DNA from: Myxococcales bacterium
Lineage (GTDB): Bacteria; Myxococcota_A; Polyangia; Haliangiales; Haliangiaceae
Length of the DNA: 57,815 bases
NCBI GenBank assembly: GCA_011526095.1
Contig: WYBA01000033.1
Coordinates: 1-57,815 of the forward strand
Direction of reading: 5' to 3'
Shown piece after piece: positions 24,529 to 35,003 of this stretch. The notes under the pieces are model-generated. The model saw only the letters and a list, made by a program, of their open reading frames with translations, made no database searches and was not told the DNA's origin. The stretch's first letter is position 1. Each line of letters opens with the position of its first letter. Made by a program: the position numbers and the translations under genes.

Positions 24529-25305
24529 TCAGCGCGGAGGCGACTCGGGCGGCCCCTCGGCTCGGCCGCGTCGCAGCCGACGGGCCGTCTCGCGCGCGAG
24601 CTCGATCAGCGCGGCGAACCCGTCGTCGTCGGGCAGCTCGCCGCTGACGTCGGCCGCCAGCACCAGGGCGCCGCAGCTCTCGATCATCAGATCCAGGCCC
24701 CGCGCGCGCGCCTCGAGCGCGCCCGGTAGCGCCGCCAGCGCGGCGGCGGCGGCGGGCTCGGCGACGCCGCGCCAGCCCTCGGCCAGCGCGATGGTGGGCC
24801 CGGCGAGCGCCGGCGGCAGGTCCGCCGGCAGCGCCGCCGGGATGCCGGAGATCGCCCGCAGCGGCGCGCCGATCGCCTCGTAGTCGGAGCGCCGCGCGCC
24901 GATGTCGTCGCTCGGGCCGGGGCGACGCAGCAGCACGCGGGGCAGCTCGTGCGCGAGCGCGACGACGGCGACGGCGATCGGGCCGCGGACGCGGAACGGC
25001 GGGTCGATCGGGACGTAGCCCCACTCGGCGCGCAGCTCGCGCAGCGGGTCGAGCACGAACGTCGTCACCTCGGCGGCGGCGCCGTCGACCTCGACGTCGG
25101 CCGCGGTGACCTCGCGCTCGCGGCCGCCCTCGGTGACGCGCCATAGCACCGTGTCCTGCAGCGCCGCGGGCAGGTGCGAGAGGTCGCCGTAGACCTCGTG
25201 GCCGAGGCGGCGGGCGCGGGCGCGCCGCGCGCGCCGTGACTGGACGACGGCGCCGGCGAGCAGCGCGGCGCCGCCGGCGGCGATCACGACGAACGAGAGG
25301 TCCAC
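24529..25305 (-). CDS. Hypothetical membrane-anchored protein
   Basis: The protein has 258 residues, not recognised. A single N-terminal membrane segment (VVIAAGGAALLAGAVV, residues about 6-21) is followed by an Arg-rich cytoplasmic-type stop-transfer stretch, so the bulk is probably cytoplasmic. The rest is Ala-rich and helical with no visible catalytic motif. The start is GTG 25305, 7 nt after the stop of the epimerase gene, so the two are probably co-transcribed. There are 32 nt to the metzincin-like gene downstream. Confidence 0.6.
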   Translation of the reverse strand: MDLSFVVIAAGGAALLAGAVVQSRRARRARARRLGHEVYGDLSHLPAALQDTVLWRVTEGGREREVTAADVEVDGAAAEVTTFVLDPLRELRAEWGYVPIDPPFRVRGPIAVAVVALAHELPRVLLRRPGPSDDIGARRSDYEAIGAPLRAISGIPAALPADLPPALAGPTIALAEGWRGVAEPAAAAALAALPGALEARARGLDLMIESCGALVLAADVSGELPDDDGFAALIELARETARRLRRGRAEGPPESPPR

Positions 25306-25312
25306 GGGCCGC

Positions 25313-26323
25313 CTACGCCGCGGCCAGCATCCCGGCGCCGCGCAGCCAGGTGATCGCGTCGGCGATCGCCGGCTCGACCGGGCCGTAGGTGTAGCCGAGC
25401 TCGGCCTGGGCGCGCGCCGACGAGAACCGGAACCGGTCGGTGAACGCGTAGCGCACGGTGGTCGAGGTGATCAGCGGATCGGCGTCGCGCAGCCGCTCGG
25501 CGAGGTCCCCGGCGCGGCCGGCGAGCCGCGCGACCAGGTGCGGCACGCGGAACCGCGGCGGCTTGACGCCCGCGACGGCGGCGATCGTCTCCATCGCGGC
25601 GCGGTAGGTCAGCTCGTGGCCGCCGAGGATGTAGCGACGACCGCGCGCGCCGCGCTGCCACGCGGCGATCATCCCGCGCGCGACGTCGCGCGCGTCGACG
25701 AAGTTGTTGAACCCGGGCGTCCACCCCGGCACCTTGCGGCGGACGACGTCGACGATCAGCTTGCCCGACGACGGCCGCGCGTCGCGCGGGCCGAACATGT
25801 AGGTCGGGTTGACGATCACCGCGTCGACGCCGTCGGGGCCGGGGGCCGCGGCCGCGGTGACGAGGTCCTCGGCCTGCCGCTTGGTGATCGCGTAGCCGTC
25901 GTCGAGGCCGAACGCGTCGAAGTTCCACGGCGAGTCCTCGGTGCACGGCGCGCCGTCGGCCGACAGCCCGACCGCGACGACGCTCGAGGTGTGGACGAGC
26001 CGCGCGACGCCGGCGGCGCGCACCGCGTCGAGCACGTGCCGGGTGCCGTCGACGTTGGCGGCGCGCATCGCGGGCGTCACGCCCTTGCGCACGCCGACCG
26101 CGGCGGCGCAGTGGAACACGACGTCCGCGCCGCGGAACGCGGCGGCGAGCGCGGCCGGGTCGGCGAGGTCGGCGTCGGCCCACTCGAGCGGGAGGTCGTC
26201 GAGGTGCGCGACCTTGGTCGAGCCGCGGCGGGTGGCGCGGACGCGGTGGCCGGCGGCGACCAGCGCCTCCGCGAGGTTGCCGCCGAGCAGGCCGGAGGCG
26301 CCGGTGATCACGGCGAGCGACAT
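25313..26323 (-). CDS. NAD-dependent epimerase/dehydratase family protein (extended SDR)
   Basis: The protein (336 residues) has the Rossmann start LAVITGASGLLGGNLAEAL. It has the conserved VFHCAAAVG and VHTSSVVAVG strands, and the YxxxK pair in DGYAITKRQAE. VNPTYMFGPRD is typical of dihydroflavonol-reductase-like or hopanoid-type sugar epimerases. The substrate cannot be deduced. It is first in a minus-strand run and divergent from a lipoprotein gene with 52 bp between starts. Confidence 0.87.
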   Translation of the reverse strand: MSLAVITGASGLLGGNLAEALVAAGHRVRATRRGSTKVAHLDDLPLEWADADLADPAALAAAFRGADVVFHCAAAVGVRKGVTPAMRAANVDGTRHVLDAVRAAGVARLVHTSSVVAVGLSADGAPCTEDSPWNFDAFGLDDGYAITKRQAEDLVTAAAAPGPDGVDAVIVNPTYMFGPRDARPSSGKLIVDVVRRKVPGWTPGFNNFVDARDVARGMIAAWQRGARGRRYILGGHELTYRAAMETIAAVAGVKPPRFRVPHLVARLAGRAGDLAERLRDADPLITSTTVRYAFTDRFRFSSARAQAELGYTYGPVEPAIADAITWLRGAGMLAAA

Positions 26324-26375
26324 TGGGCGGTGACGCTAGCACGGCGCTCCGGTAGCCTGCGGCCACGGAGGAGCC

Positions 26376-27248
26376 ATGCCCGCGACGCGTCCGGCACGAA
26401 CCGCGTTCTCTCTCGCGTCTTCGATCGCCCTGCCCTGGGCGCTGGCCCTGGCCGCGTGCGGCCCCGCCGGCGGTGACGGTGGTGACGACGACGGCGATGG
26501 CGACGGCGGCGCTCGCCCGGACGCGCCCGGCGGCGGCGGCGACGGCGGGGTCGCGCTCGACGTCGATGTCTACGCCCACACCGCGGGCGCGCTGTACCGC
26601 GTCGATCCCGAGACCTACGACATCGCCCTCGTCGGCAACTTCGGATGGCCGGGCTCGAGCGACTCGATGACCGACATCGCGATCGACAAGGACGGCCGGA
26701 TGATCGGCATCTCGTACACCCGCGTGTACGAGGTGAACCCGGCGACCGCGGCGTGCACGCTGCTGTCCGACCAGCTCGACGGGATGTTCAACGGGCTGTC
26801 GTTCGTGCCGTCGATCCACGCGTTCGGCGTCGAGGGCTCGGACGTGCTGGTCGGCGCCCGCAACACCGACGGCAAGGTGTTCCGGATCGATCCGGACACC
26901 GGGGCCGCGACCGAGATCGGCGACATGGGCGGCACCTACACCTCGAGCGGCGACATCGTCGCGGTCAGCGGGTTCGGCATGGTCGCCACCGTGCCGACCG
27001 GCACGGTGGGCCCGGATCAGCTCGTGCGGCTCGAGGCGCTGACGTTCGCGGCGACGCCGATCGGGACGAGCACGGGGTTCGACGACATCTGGGGCGTCGG
27101 GTTCTGGAAGGGCAAGATCTTCGGGTTCACCGAGGGCGGCGAGCTGTCGATCATCGACGCGGCCACGGGCGCGGGCGTGTCGGTCGACGCCGGCGGCGAG
27201 GCGTGGTGGGGCGCGGCGGTGACGACGGCGGCGCCGGTCGTGGACTGA
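26376..27248 (+). CDS. Putative beta-propeller lipoprotein
   Basis: The protein has 290 residues; the ATG follows GGAGGAG at good spacing. The lipobox LALAACG (about residues 22-28) is followed by an Asp/Gly-rich spacer of about 30 residues and a PDA element. The folded part has repeated short strands of propeller type: GALYRVDPETYDIALVGN, GKVFRIDPDTGAATEIG and ELSIIDAATGAG, each with a D-P-[DE]-T-[GY] turn. No enzyme motif is visible. It probably lies on the outer membrane or surface. A methyltransferase gene follows after 8 nt. Confidence 0.65.
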   Translation: MPATRPARTAFSLASSIALPWALALAACGPAGGDGGDDDGDGDGGARPDAPGGGGDGGVALDVDVYAHTAGALYRVDPETYDIALVGNFGWPGSSDSMTDIAIDKDGRMIGISYTRVYEVNPATAACTLLSDQLDGMFNGLSFVPSIHAFGVEGSDVLVGARNTDGKVFRIDPDTGAATEIGDMGGTYTSSGDIVAVSGFGMVATVPTGTVGPDQLVRLEALTFAATPIGTSTGFDDIWGVGFWKGKIFGFTEGGELSIIDAATGAGVSVDAGGEAWWGAAVTTAAPVVD

Positions 27249-27256
27249 GGGCGCGC

Positions 27257-27865
27257 GTGGCGGACGAGGGTGACGAGCCGTTCGGCGCGGCCTACTTCGA
27301 CAGGCTGTACCGGACGCCCGGGACGGCGGTGTACACGCAGGCGCAGGTCGACCACCTCGCGAGCGGCATCGTCGGGCTGATGGGCTGGTGGGGCCTGCCC
27401 GTCGCGCGCGTGCTCGACCTCGGCGCGGGCACGGGCATGTGGAAGGACTGGCTGGCGCGCGCGCGCCCGGACGTGGCGTACGTCGGCGTCGACGTCAGCG
27501 CCCACGCGTGCGAGCGGTACGGCCACGTCCACGCCGACATCGCGACGTGGCGCCACGACGAGCGCTACGACCTGATCGTCTGCCACGGCGTGTTCGGCTA
27601 CCTCGACGACGAGGCGTGCGCGAGGGCGGTGGAGAACCTCGCCTGCATGGCGCGCGGCGTGCTGTTCTTCCACGTCTCGACCGAGGAGGACGTGCGGCGA
27701 GGCACGCTCGACACCGAGCGCTCCGATGGCAGCGCGCGGCGCCGCCCCGCCGCGTTCTACCGCGACTTGCTGCGCGAGTGGTTCCATCCGATCGGCGCCG
27801 GCCTGTGGCTGAGCGCGAGCGCGCCCGAGACGCTGCTCGAGCTCGAGCGCGCCGGCTGGGGGTGA
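27257..27865 (+). CDS. Class I SAM-dependent methyltransferase
   Basis: The 202-residue protein has the SAM-binding motif VLDLGAGTGMWKDWL, the acidic residue after strand 2 in VGVDVSAHAC, and YDLIVCHGVFGYLDD. The substrate is unknown; the N-terminal YFDRLYRTPGTAVY resembles small-molecule methyltransferases. The start is GTG 27257, with TGAGGG upstream overlapping the lipoprotein stop. Its stop is 3 nt from the convergent lipoprotein gene. Confidence 0.82.
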   Translation: MADEGDEPFGAAYFDRLYRTPGTAVYTQAQVDHLASGIVGLMGWWGLPVARVLDLGAGTGMWKDWLARARPDVAYVGVDVSAHACERYGHVHADIATWRHDERYDLIVCHGVFGYLDDEACARAVENLACMARGVLFFHVSTEEDVRRGTLDTERSDGSARRRPAAFYRDLLREWFHPIGAGLWLSASAPETLLELERAGWG

Positions 27866-27868
27866 CCG

Positions 27869-28585
27869 TCAGTCCAGCGGCAGGCGCACGCCGGCGCCGA
27901 CGCCGAGCACCTGGTCGTCGTCTCCGTCGGCGTTGGCGACGACGCCCCACGACAGGCCGAGCAGCAGCGCCGCGCGGCTGGCCTCGGAGGTGCGCAGCGC
28001 GACGCCGGCGGTGGCGCGCGCGCCGCGGGTGTTCGACAGCCGGTCCGTGTGGATGTCGCCGTCGTACGACTCGTAGCTGAACGTCGGCGGATCGATCGGG
28101 ACGCTGGCGAACACCTCGCCGGAGATGAACGGCAGCACGTGGCGGCTCTCGGCCGACGCGACGACGCCGACGTCGTACGACAGCCAGCGTCCGGCGAGCG
28201 GCGAGGTGCCGCCGCCGAACCCGGTGGTCAGCGCGATCCGCGGCGCGCGCGCCGGATGGACGTGCACGCCGACCCGCCCGAGCAGCGCCTCGCGCTCGGT
28301 CTCGGGCGAGTCGCCGTTGACGTGGAGCACGCCGACGTCGCCGGTGATCGCGAGCTGATCGGTGATGCCGTGGCGCAGCCGTGCGCCGCCGTTGGTGGTG
28401 TCGAAGCCCATCACCGCGCCGGCCGCGTTGACCTCGAGCTGGGCCTCGGTCTGGCCAGCGGTCGGGGCCTGCGCGGTCTCCAGCGGCATCGTGCGGGACG
28501 GCGGGGCGTAGGAGGTGAACGAGCACGCGGACGCGGGGAGCGCCAGCAGCGCGACGGTGGGGAGGAGGTGGAGGGAGCGGGTCAT
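27869..28585 (-). CDS. Hypothetical lipoprotein, possible beta-barrel/beta-rich
   Basis: The protein has 238 residues and starts at ATG 28585, where a proper signal peptide begins; an in-frame ATG at 28645 would put 20 odd residues ahead of it. The lipobox is LPASACS (about residues 16-22). The remainder consists of alternating strands with many Gly (TGFGGGTSPLAG, LLGLSWGVVANADG) and ends GVGAGVRLPLD, as in outer-membrane beta-rich proteins. The family is not recognised. Two direct 12-bp repeats lie 16-48 bp upstream of the ATG and may control it. Confidence 0.55.
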   Translation of the reverse strand: MTRSLHLLPTVALLALPASACSFTSYAPPSRTMPLETAQAPTAGQTEAQLEVNAAGAVMGFDTTNGGARLRHGITDQLAITGDVGVLHVNGDSPETEREALLGRVGVHVHPARAPRIALTTGFGGGTSPLAGRWLSYDVGVVASAESRHVLPFISGEVFASVPIDPPTFSYESYDGDIHTDRLSNTRGARATAGVALRTSEASRAALLLGLSWGVVANADGDDDQVLGVGAGVRLPLD

Positions 28586-28600
28586 GTAGATGAAGAACGC

Positions 28601-28633
28601 AATGGTCGAACCTGTGACGCGAATGGTCCAACC
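28601..28633 (-). promoter_or_regulatory. Direct repeat pair, candidate regulator-binding site
   Basis: On the minus strand GGTTGGACCATT and GGTTCGACCATT (11/12 identical) are spaced exactly 21 bp apart, two helical turns. They start 15 bp before the lipoprotein ATG. The spacing suggests a protein bound twice on the same DNA face. The regulator is unknown. Confidence 0.45.
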
Positions 28634-28738
28634 CTGCGAACTCACATGGATGTGGGCCGCGGAGGCGTCAGGATTCGGGCGCCTCTGCGTCGGATCTCCG
28701 TCGCCCGTTCAGCTCGAGCCGGCCCGTGCACGAGCGAG

Positions 28739-28784
28739 TCCGTCTCCGTCTCCGTCTCCGTCTCCGTCTCCGTCTCCGTCTCCC
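28739..28784. repeat. CTCCGT hexanucleotide array (about 8 units)
   Basis: This is an almost pure CTCCGT run ending at hairpin copy R6, with two more units after R6 (28835-28847). Together they occupy part of the 274-bp gap between the lipoprotein start and the second giant kinase stop. Confidence 0.88.
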
Positions 28785-28834
28785 CGCTCATCCTGAGCAG
28801 GCCCGAGCGCAAGCGAGGGCCGTGTCGAAGGACG
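28783..28834 (-). repeat. Hairpin repeat element, copy R6
   Basis: This copy lies 25 bp past the stop of the second giant kinase gene and is read in the gene's direction. The inner stem is GGCCC/GGGCC; the loop is GAGCGCAAGCGA. It closely matches R4, which also lies behind a giant kinase gene. Confidence 0.78.
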
Positions 28835-28859
28835 TCTCCGTCTCCGGCTCCCCGCGGCG

Positions 28860-32777
<3,918 letters not shown>

Positions 32778-32801
32778 CGGAGCCAGTATCGCACGACGCC
32801 G

Positions 32802-33449
32802 CTACTGCACGTGGATCAGGACCGAGTAGCCGCCGAAGTCGTCCGGGTCGTAGCTGTCGACGGCGATGTAGTAGGTGCCGGCGGCGGTCGCCTGGAACGA
32901 GACCGACTCGGCGCCGCCGCCGAAGCCGCTATCGCTGCCGTCGTGGCAGGTCGGCGTGGCGGCACATGGCGACACGAGCTCGAGCGAGATGTCCCACGCT
33001 GTCGCGGGCGTCGCGGTGGCCGTGATCGTCTGGCCCGCGGTCACCGTGACGGCGTAGATGTCGTCGGGGCCGTCGGTGGTGTAGCCGGTGCAGGTGTTGG
33101 GCAGGCTGACGTCGTCGGCGTGCCCGGTCGTGTCGCCGGTGCGGACCGCGCCGCCGGCAGTGAGCGCGTCGGCGGTGACATCCTCGGCCTGGGCGCAGGT
33201 GTCGGGCGGGCCGACCGGCGGCATCGCGTCGATCGGCATCGCGTCGGGTGTCCCCGGCGCCGCGTCCGGCGCGGGCGCCGCGTCCGGCGCGGGCGCCGCG
33301 TCCGGCGCGCCCGGGTCGGCGTCGGGCTCGTCCACCTTGGCGGCGTCGGGCGGGCCGCCGCCGGACGCGTCGGGGTCGCTCCCCTCGCCGGTCCCGCTGG
33401 CGCAGGCTCCGACGACGACGGCGGTGACGAGGAGGAGGTAGGCGCGCAT
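32802..33449 (-). CDS. Lipoprotein with PDA-repeat linker and PPC domain
   Basis: The protein has 215 residues; the start is ATG 33449. The lipobox VVVGACAS (about residues 10-17) leads into a spacer of about 60 residues made of PDA/APDAAP repeats. The folded part is a bacterial pre-peptidase C-terminal (PPC) domain: DIYAVTVTAGQTITATA, WDISLELVS and the closing GTYYIAVDSYDPDDFGGYSV. PPC domains usually accompany secreted peptidases; here it stands alone, so it may be a surface binding module. It is divergent from the gene at 33648 with 198 bp between. Confidence 0.78.
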   Translation of the reverse strand: MRAYLLLVTAVVVGACASGTGEGSDPDASGGGPPDAAKVDEPDADPGAPDAAPAPDAAPAPDAAPGTPDAMPIDAMPPVGPPDTCAQAEDVTADALTAGGAVRTGDTTGHADDVSLPNTCTGYTTDGPDDIYAVTVTAGQTITATATPATAWDISLELVSPCAATPTCHDGSDSGFGGGAESVSFQATAAGTYYIAVDSYDPDDFGGYSVLIHVQ

Positions 33450-33587
33450 GGAACCCCCACCGTACCCGCGGCCACGCCGCCCCGGCAACAGGCGTGTCGT
33501 CGCGTGACAGTCGTGTACGCGCGATCACACCGATTCCACGCCTACGCCGCGTTCGCACCCGTCGACCGCGCCTCAGGTCACCATAGT

Positions 33588-33617
33588 TTCACTCCCCGCC
33601 GGCCACAGGCATATGAT
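33588..33617 (+). promoter_or_regulatory. Candidate sigma-70-type promoter
   Basis: TTCACT, an 18-bp spacer, then TATGAT lie in a rare AT-rich patch. The predicted start of transcription is about 25 bp before the ATG at 33648. The -10 matches TATAAT at five of six positions. Confidence 0.45.
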
Positions 33618-33647
33618 CCGAGCAGCGGCTCTACCCTGGAGGCCTGT

Positions 33648-35003
33648 ATGCGTAGCTTTGTCCGCGCGGCGTCGGTCGCGATCCCTGCCCTGTTGCTCTC
33701 GCTCGCCGCCGCGTGCGGCGGCGACGACGGCGGCGCCGATGACGACGACGACGGCGACGGCGGCGGCGGTCCGCCCGACGCGTGCGAGGGCCTCGGCTGC
33801 AACCAGGTCGACTGCCCGAATGTCGGCGAGACGACGTCGCTGTCCGGCGTCGTCTACGCGCCCAACGGCACGCTGCCGCTCTACAACGTCAACGTCTACG
33901 TCGCCAACGGGCCGGTCGCGCCGTTCGCGGAGGGCGCCCAGTGCGACCGCTGCGGCTCGACGCTGTCGGGCAACCCGCTGGTGCAGACGACGACCGACAC
34001 CGAGGGCCGGTTCAAGCTCGACGACGTCCCCGCCGGCGTCGACATCCCGCTGGTGATCCAGGTCGGCAAGTGGCGCCGCCAGGTCACGATCCCCGCCGTC
34101 ACCCAGTGCGTCGACACGGCGCTGACCGCCGACGACACGCGCCTGCCGCGGACGCAGGCCGAGGGCGACATCCCGCAGATGGCGCTCACCACCGGCGGCG
34201 CCGACGCGCTCGAGTGCTTGCTGCGCAAGGTCGGCATCGCCGACTCGGAGTTCACGACGGCCACCGGCACCGGCCGCGTCCACCTCTACACCGGCGCCGG
34301 CGGCACGGACCAGTTCGACGGCGCCAACGGCGGCGCGTCGTTCACCAACGCGACGACGCTGTGGGACGACGCCGCGAGCCTGGCGGCCTACGACGTCGTG
34401 TTCCTGTCGTGCGAGGGCGACCAGAACGAGGGCCAGAAGCCGGAGCCCTCTCGCGCCGCGATGAAGGAGTACGCCGACCTCGGCGGCCGCGTGTTCACCT
34501 CCCACTGGCACAACATCTGGATCGAGCAGGGCCCGGCGCCGTGGGACACGGCGATGACCTGGAACTTCCAGTCCGACCTCGGCAACGTCACCGCCGACAT
34601 CAACACCGGCTTCGACCGCGGCGCCGCGCTGTCGGACTGGCTGGAGAACGTCGGCGCCTCGACGACGGCGGGCGAGATCGACCTGCGCGACACCCAGCAC
34701 ACGCTGCAGGCGGTGAACGAGTCGCTCGCCGACAAGTGGATCTACCTCGACGACACCGACAACGGCACGCCGTCGGTGCAGTACACCTCGTTCACCACGC
34801 CGATGGAGGCCGCGGGCGATCAGCGGTGCGGCCGCGTCGTGTTCAGCGACATCCACGTCTCGACCGGCGACGACTCCAGCGGCAACCTGGCGTTCCCCAG
34901 CGGCGGGTGCACGACCGACGTCGACGTGCTGACGCCGCAGGAGAAGGTCCTGGCGTTCATGATCTTCGACATCGCGTCGTGCGTCGGCCCGGTCGTCGAC
35001 TGA
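33648..35003 (+). CDS. Lipoprotein with carboxypeptidase-regulatory-like domain and possible ThuA-like region
   Basis: The protein has 451 residues; the ATG has TGGAGG upstream. The lipobox LAAACGG (about residues 19-25) is followed by an Asp/Gly-rich spacer. Residues about 60-145 look like a carboxypeptidase regulatory-like Ig module (LSGVVYAPNGTLPLYNVNVY ... TDTEGRFKLDDVPAG). The C-terminal half has AAYDVVFLSCEGDQ, GGRVFTSHWHNIW and RCGRVVFSDIHVSTG. Those suggest a flavodoxin/ThuA-like fold without a clear catalytic triad. The function is unknown. Its stop codon directly abuts that of the convergent M16 peptidase gene. Confidence 0.72.
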   Translation: MRSFVRAASVAIPALLLSLAAACGGDDGGADDDDDGDGGGGPPDACEGLGCNQVDCPNVGETTSLSGVVYAPNGTLPLYNVNVYVANGPVAPFAEGAQCDRCGSTLSGNPLVQTTTDTEGRFKLDDVPAGVDIPLVIQVGKWRRQVTIPAVTQCVDTALTADDTRLPRTQAEGDIPQMALTTGGADALECLLRKVGIADSEFTTATGTGRVHLYTGAGGTDQFDGANGGASFTNATTLWDDAASLAAYDVVFLSCEGDQNEGQKPEPSRAAMKEYADLGGRVFTSHWHNIWIEQGPAPWDTAMTWNFQSDLGNVTADINTGFDRGAALSDWLENVGASTTAGEIDLRDTQHTLQAVNESLADKWIYLDDTDNGTPSVQYTSFTTPMEAAGDQRCGRVVFSDIHVSTGDDSSGNLAFPSGGCTTDVDVLTPQEKVLAFMIFDIASCVGPVVD

